Origin: Butyrivibrio sp.
GTDB lineage: Bacteria; Bacillota; Clostridia; Lachnospirales; Lachnospiraceae
Length of the DNA stretch: 48,926 nt
Assembly (NCBI GenBank): GCA_014799955.1
Contig: JAAVHB010000133.1
Span: forward strand, 1 to 48,926
Reading direction: 5' to 3'
Shown here one piece after another: positions 1 through 8,133 of the stretch (the first letter of the stretch is position 1; every line of letters begins with the position of its first letter). The translations under genes and the position numbers were made by a program. The notes beneath the pieces are model-generated. The model had not been told where the DNA came from and made no database searches. It saw only the letters and a list, made by a program, of their open reading frames with translations.

Positions 1-54
1 ATGACTTAATGAAGCATAGGGTGTATTTTGTCTGTTGAAGGAAAAGAGGCAGTT

Positions 55-1647
55 ATGGAAGCGATAAATACTGAGGCAGTGAAGTGGATAGCGGAAAGAT
101 ACTGCAAGATTAAAGACGAGTTGGATATGTATGGGGATTATGTCAGTGAAACATTAAATTCAAACATAGATGCTCTTGTTGTATCTTCCCATACGATGAC
201 GGATGATTACCGCAATGAGATTGAAAGGTTTATCCGAAGCTCAATAGACAGAGAAAAATGTTATCAGGCGGTGTTTTTATATTCGGCAGCGCTTGCGGTT
301 AATTACAGCCGGGAGATATTTGAGGAGTTTGTGCGTTATGTGACGGACACTGGGAGCTTTAGAGCTAACACGAGATATTTTCTTTACTGTCAGCTGCAAA
401 CGCTTATGTTTGTACATTCGGGAAAGCTTGAGTCGGACGGGAATAAGCATCTTATCTGGCAGCTGCTGGAGAATACCGTGCGGGAGTTTGAACGTGAATT
501 TGCGGATATGCTTGAGCCTATACCGGCAGAAGAACTCGACGGAAGCTTTGCGCTTATATTGACGGATCAGCTGTTAGGGCAGAATCACGGACCGACAAAG
601 ACTGCGCTTGAGCGCGCTAAAACCATTATAACGCAGCTAAAAAAACAGACGATGCTGATTAATACTGCCGAGTGCCTGTCGCAGAGAGGAAAAATACTAT
701 TTTACGGTGTAAACAATGCCCGCTATATCGAGCAGTACGGGCAGGAAGACAAAATTATCTGGAACGGCTGCGCAGTGCCATTCTTTCAGTGTGACAATAA
801 TATGCCCAATTACCGCGATATAGCTATGCTGCTTACGTTGGTAAGGGACCGAAAGCCGTCGCTTGTTATAGATATCGGAGGCAGCAGTATTGTGTCCAAC
901 CTGATAAACCGCATGATACCGGTGCTGTCAATAGGACTCTGTCCGTCTGATTTGGCTCCGACAACAGCTATATGTCAGGTCCTGAGCCGCGAGCTTAAGA
1001 CGGAGGATGTTGAACTGCTGAGTTTCTTTGGGAAAACGGAAAAGAATGTTATTCGCAGCGTGTTTACGAGCGAACTGCGAGTTCAGACCGCGCAGGTGAG
1101 CCGCGAGGAATTGGGGATTCCGAAAGACAAGTTCGTGCTTGTTTCAGTCGGAAGCCGTTTGAATGAGGAAATAGACAGCGCATTTGCGGATATGCTCAAT
1201 AAAATTGAGTCAGATGATATATGCGTTGTATTTATTGGTCCGTTTTCGCGGTATGAGGAATTTTGCCGGGATAATCCGAAGCTTAAGGATAAGCTGATAA
1301 GTTTAGGACGGAGAAATGATGTTTTGGCGTGTCTGGAAGTGTGCGATTTGTATGTCAATCCGTACAGAAAGGGCGGCGGAACCTCAGGAGTTGAGGCACT
1401 GTATAAAGGCGTGCCTGTATTGACCGTTGATTACGGAGATGTGGCTGTTAATGCCGGAGAGGATTTTACGGTCGGCTCTTATGACGAGATGCCGGAATTG
1501 ATAATGAAATATAAGAACGACGGTGATTTTTACAAGGAACAGTCAGATAAGGCAAAGGCCCGTTCAACGGTACTTCTGGACGGAGAGCATGAATTCGTGA
1601 AGATAATCGGCGAGTTTGAGAAGCGTTGTTTGGAAAATAATTGGTAA
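55..1647 (+). CDS. Two-domain glycosyltransferase-like protein (paralogue 1 of 3)
   Basis: Probable cytoplasmic nucleotide-sugar-dependent glycosyltransferase of 530 aa; exact family not recognised. The N-terminal ~160 residues are helical-looking; a conserved TDQLLGQNHGPTK motif lies near residues 172-184, IGGSSIVSNL near 283, and a C-terminal NPYRKGGGTSGVEALYKGVP motif near 436-455. The last resembles the donor-binding half of GT-B enzymes (GT4, or GT41/OGT/HMW1C-like). An in-frame TTG at 28 would add nine residues, but ATG 55 has an AAAAGAGG ribosome site just upstream and its MEAIN start matches MDAID of the paralogue at 41938. It opens the glycosylation cluster and ends 13 bp before the NeuA-type gene. 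Role in modifying flagellin or another surface polymer is inferred from neighbours. Confidence 0.7.
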   Translation: MEAINTEAVKWIAERYCKIKDELDMYGDYVSETLNSNIDALVVSSHTMTDDYRNEIERFIRSSIDREKCYQAVFLYSAALAVNYSREIFEEFVRYVTDTGSFRANTRYFLYCQLQTLMFVHSGKLESDGNKHLIWQLLENTVREFEREFADMLEPIPAEELDGSFALILTDQLLGQNHGPTKTALERAKTIITQLKKQTMLINTAECLSQRGKILFYGVNNARYIEQYGQEDKIIWNGCAVPFFQCDNNMPNYRDIAMLLTLVRDRKPSLVIDIGGSSIVSNLINRMIPVLSIGLCPSDLAPTTAICQVLSRELKTEDVELLSFFGKTEKNVIRSVFTSELRVQTAQVSREELGIPKDKFVLVSVGSRLNEEIDSAFADMLNKIESDDICVVFIGPFSRYEEFCRDNPKLKDKLISLGRRNDVLACLEVCDLYVNPYRKGGGTSGVEALYKGVPVLTVDYGDVAVNAGEDFTVGSYDEMPELIMKYKNDGDFYKEQSDKAKARSTVLLDGEHEFVKIIGEFEKRCLENNW

Positions 1648-1660
1648 AGGAGTAAGGTCT

Positions 1661-2353
1661 GTGAATATTGCGGTTATTCCGGCGAGAAGCGGCTCAAAGG
1701 GATTAAAGGACAAAAATATACGCGAGCTTGGAGGCAAGCCGCTGTTGGCTTATTCCGTCGAAGCGGCGCTGAAAACGGGCTTGTTTGATACGGTACATGT
1801 ATCTACCGATTCTGCCGTATATGCGGATATAGCGCGAAGGTACGGCGCGGATGTTCCGTTTATGCGGACGGACGAGCTTTCTTCGGATAATGCGACGACA
1901 TGGGATGCGATGAAGTATGTGCTTAACGAGTACGGTAAATTGGGTAAGAGCTTTGAGACGATTACGGTGCTTCAGCCGACCTCGCCGCTCAGAACGGCAG
2001 CCGATATTTCAGAGGCGTTCCGTTTTTTTGAACTCAAAAAAGCCAATATGATTTCCTCGGTCTGCGAGATGGACCATTCGCCTCTCTGGTCAAATGTTCT
2101 TCCCGCGGATTTGTCGATGGAAGATTTTGAAAAAGAGGAGCTTGCTTATATGCCGAGACAGACGCTCCCCACCTATTACAGGGAGAACGGGGCGATTTAT
2201 ATCTTACGGACAGAGCACCTTTATAACAGCAGAAACATATATAAAAACGGCTGCTACGCTTTTATAATGGATAAGAAAAAATCCATAGATATTGACGACG
2301 AATTTGACTTTATGCTTGTCGAGGCAATATCGGGTTTAAACGGAGAAGAATGA
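1661..2353 (+). CDS. CMP-sialic/legionaminic-type sugar cytidylyltransferase (NeuA-like)
   Basis: Transfers CMP from CTP to a nonulosonic acid (Neu5Ac, legionaminic or pseudaminic acid), giving the activated donor. The 230-aa product starts MNIAVIPARSGSKGLKDKNI, the nucleotide-binding signature of the family, and carries QPTSPLRT near residue 105, which contacts the sugar, plus acidic DIDDEFDF near the C-terminus, a likely metal-binding region. The start is GTG 1661, preceded by AAAGGAG at 1646-1652; a longer reading frame from upstream would overlap the previous gene and lacks this site. Length fits the short NeuA/PseF/LegF type without an esterase domain. The stop overlaps the next start (ATGA), indicating translational coupling with the NeuC-type gene. 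Which nonulosonate is used cannot be told from the sequence. Confidence 0.9.
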   Translation: MNIAVIPARSGSKGLKDKNIRELGGKPLLAYSVEAALKTGLFDTVHVSTDSAVYADIARRYGADVPFMRTDELSSDNATTWDAMKYVLNEYGKLGKSFETITVLQPTSPLRTAADISEAFRFFELKKANMISSVCEMDHSPLWSNVLPADLSMEDFEKEELAYMPRQTLPTYYRENGAIYILRTEHLYNSRNIYKNGCYAFIMDKKKSIDIDDEFDFMLVEAISGLNGEE

Positions 2354-3513
2354 TTATGAGTAAGAAAATCATGGCGGTTCTGGACAGCAGGGCGGAATAC
2401 GGGTTACTTAAAAATACCTTCCATGCTATTCAAGCTTCCCCGGAGCTTGAGCTTTATATAGTGGTGACGGGAGCGCTCCTGTCAAAGAAATACGGATATG
2501 CCGTAAATGAGATTAAAGAGGACGGCTTTGAGATATGGGCGGAGCTTCCCCTGAATGATATTTCCGGGGACGAAACGAGGATTCCTGCGGAAATGGGCAA
2601 TTTGATGCTTGGTCTGTCGGAGGAATTCGTGAGAAATAAGCCAGATATTCTGCTTTTGCTGGGCGATAGATATGAAATGCTTGCGGCTGCGGCGACGGCG
2701 ACGGCAATGCATATACCTATTGCGCATATTTCGGGCGGTGAAAGCACTGAGGGCGCGATGGATGAACAAATAAGGCACGCCGTTACGAAAATGGCGCATA
2801 TTCATTTTCCGGGAGCCTCAGTATATGCGGATAATATCAGGAAAATGGGCGAGGAGGACTGGCGGGTATTTGATGTCGGAGACCCCGGAATAGAGAACAT
2901 CAGGCTTACTGAGCCTGTGCCGAAGGCTGAGCTGGAGAAGCAGCTGGGTATTAAAATTGATAAAAAAACTCTGCTGGTGACATATCACCCTGTAACCCTG
3001 GAAAGGGCGGACCTTGAAAGACAGATAGACAATCTGGTAGGAGCATTGTCAGGATATGCGGGAACAGTTATAATAACCTATCCCAATTCGGACGACGGCA
3101 GCGCTCTGATTATAGATAAGTGGAAGAAATTTGCCGAGGGGAATCACTCGGTATGCCTGATAGAGAGTCTTGGAAGCCAACGGTATTTAAGCGTAATGCA
3201 TTATTGCGGAGCGGTTGTCGGAAATTCGTCAAGTGCGATTGTTGAGGCTCCTTTTTTAAAGCTGCCCGTGGTAAATATCGGAAACAGGCAAAAGGGCAGG
3301 CTTATGGCGGACAGTATAGTATGCTGCGGTTACGGACGCAATGAAATAGAGACTGCCATAAAAAAGGCGCTCAGCCGTGAGTTTGCGGAAACGGTAAGCA
3401 AATCCAAAAGCCTGTACGGAGAGGGAAATACCGGCGCCGAAATAGTAAGGGTGCTTGAGAATATTGAGCTTGGAGAAAAGATTTTAAAGAAAAAGCTTTG
3501 CTGGGGTGAGTAA
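2350..3513 (+). CDS. UDP-GlcNAc 2-epimerase, hydrolysing (NeuC/LegG-like)
   Basis: Converts a UDP-N-acetylhexosamine to free ManNAc, or the 2,4-diacetamido analogue, plus UDP, the committed step toward nonulosonic acids. The product is up to 387 aa with the family features: N-terminal VLDSRAEYGLL, PDILLLLGDRYE near residue 97, HISGGE near 126, LLVTYHPVTLE near 215 and GNSSSAIVEAPF near 315 (GT-B-like epimerase fold, NeuC_NnaA type). ATG 2350 overlaps the previous stop. ATG 2356, two codons in, is equally plausible because GGAG at 2342-2345 is 10 nt from it but only 4 nt from 2350. NeuC (sialic acid) and LegG (legionaminic acid) cannot be separated by eye. Confidence 0.9.
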   Translation: MIMSKKIMAVLDSRAEYGLLKNTFHAIQASPELELYIVVTGALLSKKYGYAVNEIKEDGFEIWAELPLNDISGDETRIPAEMGNLMLGLSEEFVRNKPDILLLLGDRYEMLAAAATATAMHIPIAHISGGESTEGAMDEQIRHAVTKMAHIHFPGASVYADNIRKMGEEDWRVFDVGDPGIENIRLTEPVPKAELEKQLGIKIDKKTLLVTYHPVTLERADLERQIDNLVGALSGYAGTVIITYPNSDDGSALIIDKWKKFAEGNHSVCLIESLGSQRYLSVMHYCGAVVGNSSSAIVEAPFLKLPVVNIGNRQKGRLMADSIVCCGYGRNEIETAIKKALSREFAETVSKSKSLYGEGNTGAEIVRVLENIELGEKILKKKLCWGE

Positions 3514-3515
3514 AT

Positions 3516-4520
3516 ATGAGCGTATATATTATAGCGGAGGCGGGTGTGAACCATAACGGCAGTCTTGAAACAGCCAAAAGACTTGTGGATATGGCAAAAG
3601 AATGCGGAGCGGACGCCGTTAAGTTTCAGACCTTTAAAGCAGAAGAAAGTACAGGAGTTAAGGCTCTCAAAGCAGAATATCAGCAGGTAAACGATAAAAC
3701 GCAGGAATCACAGTTTGACATGATTAAGAAGCTGGAGCTTCCTTTTGAGGATTTTGCGGTGCTCAAGAAATACTGCGCGGAGAAAGAGATTGATTTTATT
3801 TCGACACCGGACGGTTTGGAAAGCCTTAAATGCTTATTGGATATTAATGTGTCAAGGATAAAAATCGGCTCTACGGAGGTTACGAACGCCCCGTTTCTTA
3901 AGGATATTGCCCGTTGCGGCAAGCCTGTTATATTGTCAACGGGAATGAGTACACTGGGAGAGGTTGAGAAGGCAGTCGATATATTACAGGAAAACGGAGT
4001 GAGCGGACTGGAGCTTATGCACTGTACGACGGATTATCCGACGGAGTTTGAGGATGTGAATTTAAGGGCGATGCTGACATTGCGCGACGCGTTTAAGGTT
4101 CCGGTGGGCTACTCCGACCATACGCCGGGTTTTGAAGCAGCTGTAGCGGCAACGGCAATGGGAGCGGTTGTTATAGAAAAGCACATAACGCTTGACCGGA
4201 ATATGCAGGGACCGGATCACAGGGCGTCGATGTCTCCGAAGGACTTTGCGGAATATGTGCGCCATATAAGGAATACGGAGCTTCTTTTGGGGGACGGCAG
4301 AAAGAAGCCGACGCCAAAAGAAAAAGTTATGATGCAGCAGGTGCGCCGAAGCGTTTTGGCGGCTCGGGACCTGAAGGCGGGGACGGTGTTGGATGAGGAT
4401 ATGCTTTGCGTGAAGCGTCCCGGAACAGGCATAGCGCCGGACTTTATTCCGATTATAAAGGGACGTCGGTTAAAGAGAGATATAGCCATGGAAGAACCGA
4501 TAAGCTGGGACGATGTGTAA
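3516..4520 (+). CDS. N-acetylneuraminate/legionaminate synthase (NeuB-like)
   Basis: Condenses phosphoenolpyruvate with a ManNAc-type sugar to make a nine-carbon nonulosonic acid. The 334-aa length is typical. An N-terminal TIM barrel begins YIIAEAGVNHNGS, with ADAVKFQTF near residue 33, STGMSTLGE near 141, HCTTDYP near 168, GYSDHT near 200 and GPDHRAS near 232 (metal and substrate residues of the family). A C-terminal antifreeze-like SAF domain from ~275 contains RRSVLAARDLKAGT. It starts 3 bp after the NeuC-type stop with a GGGGTGAG ribosome site. The A, C and B genes form a minimal synthesis-activation set. No dehydratase/aminotransferase pair for legionaminic or pseudaminic acid lies within the window, so Neu5Ac-like chemistry or precursor genes elsewhere are both possible. 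Confidence 0.92.
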   Translation: MSVYIIAEAGVNHNGSLETAKRLVDMAKECGADAVKFQTFKAEESTGVKALKAEYQQVNDKTQESQFDMIKKLELPFEDFAVLKKYCAEKEIDFISTPDGLESLKCLLDINVSRIKIGSTEVTNAPFLKDIARCGKPVILSTGMSTLGEVEKAVDILQENGVSGLELMHCTTDYPTEFEDVNLRAMLTLRDAFKVPVGYSDHTPGFEAAVAATAMGAVVIEKHITLDRNMQGPDHRASMSPKDFAEYVRHIRNTELLLGDGRKKPTPKEKVMMQQVRRSVLAARDLKAGTVLDEDMLCVKRPGTGIAPDFIPIIKGRRLKRDIAMEEPISWDDV

Positions 4521-4532
4521 AGGAGCCGTAAT

Positions 4533-5558
4533 ATGGTTATTGGCAGTAACGATGAACTTTGGGATAAGTATTTCAGCAGACTCCCAAGAGAAAAACAGGA
4601 CATTTATTTTGCGAGACAGTATTGCGGATTGTTGGCTTGGTTAGAGGGCGGTATCGCCGAGCTTTTCGTTTATGAGGAGGACGGCGGCTTTGTCATGTAT
4701 CCGTACATTAAAAGACGGATTGACGACGAGAGCCTGTGCGGCGAATATTATGATATAGAAACTCCCTATGGGTATGGCGGACCGATTGAAGGCGGCAGGG
4801 AGCAGGAAATGTTCGATAATTTTGAGAAAGCTTTCCTTTCCTACTGTGCAGAGGAGAATATAATTGCGGAATTTGTACGTTTTCATCCTCTTTTAAAGAA
4901 TGAGAGCTTGTTTAAAAACGGAATAGATGTATTGCATAACCGCATTACGGTATGGCTGGACCTGAAAAAGAGTGAGGATGAAATATGGATGCATGATATT
5001 TCCACCAAAAACAGAAATGTCATACGCAAATGCGAGAAAATAGGTCTTAAGGTCGAAATCAGCAGCGATTACGAGGAATTTGCACGGATTTACAATCAGA
5101 CAATGGAAAGAGTGGAAGCGGGGGAGTTTTATTTTTTTCCTGACAGCTACTATCAAAAGATAAAGGGCGATTCTGATTATATACTGATGCGTGTGCGCAT
5201 GGAAAATGAAACGCTGGCGTGCGCGATTTTTATGCGATGCGGCGATTATTTTCACTATCATCTGTCCGGAAGCAGAAGCGAGTTCCTGAAATTTTCTCCC
5301 AACAATATCCTGCTGTGGGAGGCGATTAAATATGCCAAGCGGCTCGGATGTACCGCAATGCATTTCGGAGGAGGTCTTACCGACTCCGAGGAAGACAGCC
5401 TTTTTCGGTTTAAGAGCAGGTTTTCTTCGGACTGCGCGGATTTTTATATCGGAAAGCGTGTGCATAACCGGCAAATCTATCAGATGCTGATTGATAAATG
5501 GGAGAAATCGCATCGTAAGAAGGCGGGAATATTGCTGCAATACCGAAGTCAGGAGTAA
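4533..5558 (+). CDS. FemAB/GNAT-like acyl or aminoacyl transferase
   Basis: The 341-aa protein has the tandem GNAT layout of FemAB/lipid-II-bridge-like transferases. The C-terminal half contains STKNRNVIRKCEKIGLKVEI near residue 155 and FHYHLSGS, NNILLWEAIKYAKRLGC and MHFGGGL near 240-285, the usual acyl-donor-binding features of this superfamily. Known members transfer acyl or aminoacyl groups to amino groups on cell-wall precursors or sugars. Here the neighbours (NeuB-type before, DegT-like PLP enzyme 5 bp after) suggest acylation of an amino-sugar in the glycan, which is inference. ATG 4533 follows AAGGAG at proper spacing. No signal peptide, so cytoplasmic. Confidence 0.75.
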   Translation: MVIGSNDELWDKYFSRLPREKQDIYFARQYCGLLAWLEGGIAELFVYEEDGGFVMYPYIKRRIDDESLCGEYYDIETPYGYGGPIEGGREQEMFDNFEKAFLSYCAEENIIAEFVRFHPLLKNESLFKNGIDVLHNRITVWLDLKKSEDEIWMHDISTKNRNVIRKCEKIGLKVEISSDYEEFARIYNQTMERVEAGEFYFFPDSYYQKIKGDSDYILMRVRMENETLACAIFMRCGDYFHYHLSGSRSEFLKFSPNNILLWEAIKYAKRLGCTAMHFGGGLTDSEEDSLFRFKSRFSSDCADFYIGKRVHNRQIYQMLIDKWEKSHRKKAGILLQYRSQE

Positions 5559-5563
5559 GAATA

Positions 5564-6640
5564 ATGCAAAAAGAGTACGGGAGCAATTTCTGTGAGGAAT
5601 TACAAAAGAGCGGCGGACTGCTTGAGGACTCGGACGGGCGGCTGTTTTTTGACAGCGGAAGAAGCGCGCTCCGTTACCTGCTGGATTTCCTCGGAGCGAG
5701 GATAGAGCGGGTGCTGCTGCCGCAGTATGACTGTGAAAGCGTGCTGGAGCCGTTTATTGAAAGGAATTATCGTATTTCTTACTACCCTGTGGACAGATAT
5801 TTCAGACCGTGCGGCAAAGAGCTGAGACGGCTTGTGGAAAAAGAAAAGCCGCAGCTTATACTTGTTCAGGCATATTTCGGATTTGATACTCTGGCGGATG
5901 AACGGGATTTTTTGGCCGATATAAGAAAACAGGGAGTAACGGTAATTGAGGATATTACTCACAGCCTGTTTTTATCCTCTTTGAAAGATTGTTCTGACTA
6001 TAGATTTGCAAGTCTGAGGAAATGGTGCGCAATACCGGACGGCGGAATTTTGCTCGGACCTCAAAAGCATTTTCCGTCTGTCAGTCCCGGTATGAGAGAA
6101 AATACGGAATTTGTGACGGAGCGCATTGAGGCTCAAAGGCAAAAAAGAGAGTATTTTGCGCGCGGCGACGGAGAAGCGCCTAAAGGCTTCATTGCCCTGT
6201 ATGACAGGAGCGAAGCGCTTCTTGATATACAGAAGAACTATTATACTATGTCGCTCTATACCAGAGAGCGGATTGCGTCGCTTGAGCGCGAAAAAATAAT
6301 ATCGAGCAGGAGAAGCTGCTACGATGTTCTTAAAGGGGCACTCTCGCAGGTGCCGTATATTGAGATTATTTATCCTGATTTGCCCGAGAATGCGGTGCCG
6401 CTTTACTTCCCTGTTTATATAAGCCCTGATAAGCGTGACCGGCTTAGGCTTCGCATGAGGGAAAAGGGTATTTTTCTTCCCGTAATCTGGCCGCTTCCGA
6501 CTGTTCTTGGAGAAACGGTTTCGGATGGGGTGAGAGATATTTACAATAAGATACTGGCGATTCCCTGTGACCAGAGATATACAGGTAAGGATATGCGTTT
6601 TATTGCGGACGTCATAAAACAGGAGATTGAGCTTTGCTGA
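5564..6640 (+). CDS. DegT/DnrJ-like PLP-dependent enzyme
   Basis: The 358-aa product resembles sugar aminotransferases of the DegT/DnrJ/EryC1/StrS fold (aspartate aminotransferase fold type I). Visible landmarks are SGRSALRYLL near residue 30 (cofactor phosphate region), VIEDITHSLF near 127 (the Asp that contacts the pyridine nitrogen) and FASLRKWCAIPDGG near 147, where the lysine of LRKW is the candidate Schiff-base residue. The SLRKW-type motif departs from the usual sugar aminotransferase consensus, so the reaction may differ from plain transamination. AGGAG overlaps the end of the previous gene and fixes ATG 5564; tight linkage to the FemAB-like gene suggests the two act on the same intermediate. 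A DegT-like plus acyltransferase pair often builds N-acylated amino-sugars; here that is inference. Confidence 0.7.
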   Translation: MQKEYGSNFCEELQKSGGLLEDSDGRLFFDSGRSALRYLLDFLGARIERVLLPQYDCESVLEPFIERNYRISYYPVDRYFRPCGKELRRLVEKEKPQLILVQAYFGFDTLADERDFLADIRKQGVTVIEDITHSLFLSSLKDCSDYRFASLRKWCAIPDGGILLGPQKHFPSVSPGMRENTEFVTERIEAQRQKREYFARGDGEAPKGFIALYDRSEALLDIQKNYYTMSLYTRERIASLEREKIISSRRSCYDVLKGALSQVPYIEIIYPDLPENAVPLYFPVYISPDKRDRLRLRMREKGIFLPVIWPLPTVLGETVSDGVRDIYNKILAIPCDQRYTGKDMRFIADVIKQEIELC

Positions 6641-6682
6641 AGAACTGTCAGGCAAATAATTTTTATTTTGAGGAGAAACGAT

Positions 6683-8122
6683 ATGAATAACGAAGAACAG
6701 AAATCAATGAAGCTTGTCGAATTTTTTCTGGAAAGTCCAAACGCTTTGGATACGCTTTCCAGACAGGATTGTAAAGACTTGCTTATGCTTGCCAGTATGA
6801 CTGCGAAGGATACAAATGAGACGGAAATAAAAGGAAAATGCTATAGCTTACTTTATGAATGCTGTTTTCATATGGATTTGGATATAAAAGAAATGTGGAA
6901 TATTTATTGTATATTGAATAACTGCTTGTTTCGCGACGCGAATATTCCTTTTAAAGGTCATTTGGATAAACTCTACCGTTTTATCTTTCTGAAAATTAAG
7001 GAATTACTGCCGGACACTTATGAGCCTTATGAAAATACATCCAGCAACCTTATAGTTATAACAACGGATCAGCTGATTGGAAGCAACCATGCCCCCACAC
7101 GACGCGTTCTGGATTATGCGTACGCTATTGTCACCGAGCTGGGTAAAGCGGTTATGATTGTAAACGGCGCGGACTTGAACTTCTATCAATGCCATTGCCT
7201 GTTATACAGTGAAATATTTACTTTTAACGAGGAATTAAATGATATCAAGTATTTAAACTATAGGGGGGTAGAATTCCCGTTTATGCAGATTGGTGTGAAA
7301 ATGCCTGACTTATACTGCATAAGAGAAGCTTTGGATGAGATATATAATCTGCGCCCCGAACTTGTATACAATATAGGAGGCTCTGAGCTTCTTGCAGATT
7401 TGTGTCAGATGTTTACCAAAACCTGCTGCTTTCCATGCAGTACAGATATAGCGGTAACTATGAGCAAATATATTTTAGTCGGAAGACCGCTTAACCATAT
7501 GGATTCCGACCGCTTAAGCCGTCTTGAGGATTACCAGCAGACAATAGAAACGGTTGTAAATTATCGGCTTCCTAAATTTGATGAGAATATATATAAAAGA
7601 AGCGACTATAATCTTTCCGACTCAGACTTTGTCTTCGGCATAGTCGGAAACAGATTGGATGTTGAAATAACCGATTCGTTTATAGAGCTTATGAATCAAT
7701 TGCTTTTCGATCTGGACGCGCATTTTTTGATTATAGGTAGGATGCTGAATCCCGAACGGATTCTGAAAGGGGTTTGTATGCCCGAAAGAATACATTTCAC
7801 CGGACATATATCGTATGCCGCAGATGCCGTGAGACTGCTCGACGTATATCTTAATCCGTACAGAAACGGAGGAGGACGTTCAAGCTTTGAGGCTCTGGCT
7901 CAGGGAGTACCCGTTATTACATTTGCGTACGGTGATGTATATTATACCTGCGGCGATGAATTCGTTGTTGAGGATGACGAGGATTTTTTTGAAACGGCGT
8001 CCCGTTATATGACGGATTGCGGATACAGAGAAGAACAAAAGCTTCGCGGGCTTAAACGCGCCGAACGTCTGAGCAATATAGCTTTGACACAGAAAGAAGT
8101 ACTGGATAAAATATTAAAATAA
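6683..8122 (+). CDS. Two-domain glycosyltransferase-like protein (paralogue 2 of 3)
   Basis: 479-aa divergent paralogue of the proteins at 55-1647 and 41938-43509. It keeps TTDQLIGSNHAPTRRVLD near residues 129-146, YNIGGSELL near 232 and NPYRNGGGRSSFEALAQGVP near 391-410, the last being the likely donor-binding part of a GT-B fold. The N-terminal domain is shorter and little conserved, perhaps an acceptor-specificity region. ATG 6683 is preferred because AGGAG at 6671-6675 sits 7 nt upstream; an in-frame TTG at 6668 lies before that site. A 42-bp gap separates it from the DegT-like gene and 11 bp from the epimerase gene, so it appears to belong to the operon. Acceptor and donor are unknown. 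Confidence 0.65.
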   Translation: MNNEEQKSMKLVEFFLESPNALDTLSRQDCKDLLMLASMTAKDTNETEIKGKCYSLLYECCFHMDLDIKEMWNIYCILNNCLFRDANIPFKGHLDKLYRFIFLKIKELLPDTYEPYENTSSNLIVITTDQLIGSNHAPTRRVLDYAYAIVTELGKAVMIVNGADLNFYQCHCLLYSEIFTFNEELNDIKYLNYRGVEFPFMQIGVKMPDLYCIREALDEIYNLRPELVYNIGGSELLADLCQMFTKTCCFPCSTDIAVTMSKYILVGRPLNHMDSDRLSRLEDYQQTIETVVNYRLPKFDENIYKRSDYNLSDSDFVFGIVGNRLDVEITDSFIELMNQLLFDLDAHFLIIGRMLNPERILKGVCMPERIHFTGHISYAADAVRLLDVYLNPYRNGGGRSSFEALAQGVPVITFAYGDVYYTCGDEFVVEDDEDFFETASRYMTDCGYREEQKLRGLKRAERLSNIALTQKEVLDKILK

Positions 8123-8133
8123 AGGAAAGAAGT

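Noticed and set aside
1-54. Tail of an upstream gene
   Set aside because: One frame is open up to a TGA at 36-38, but 12 codons are too few to identify anything.
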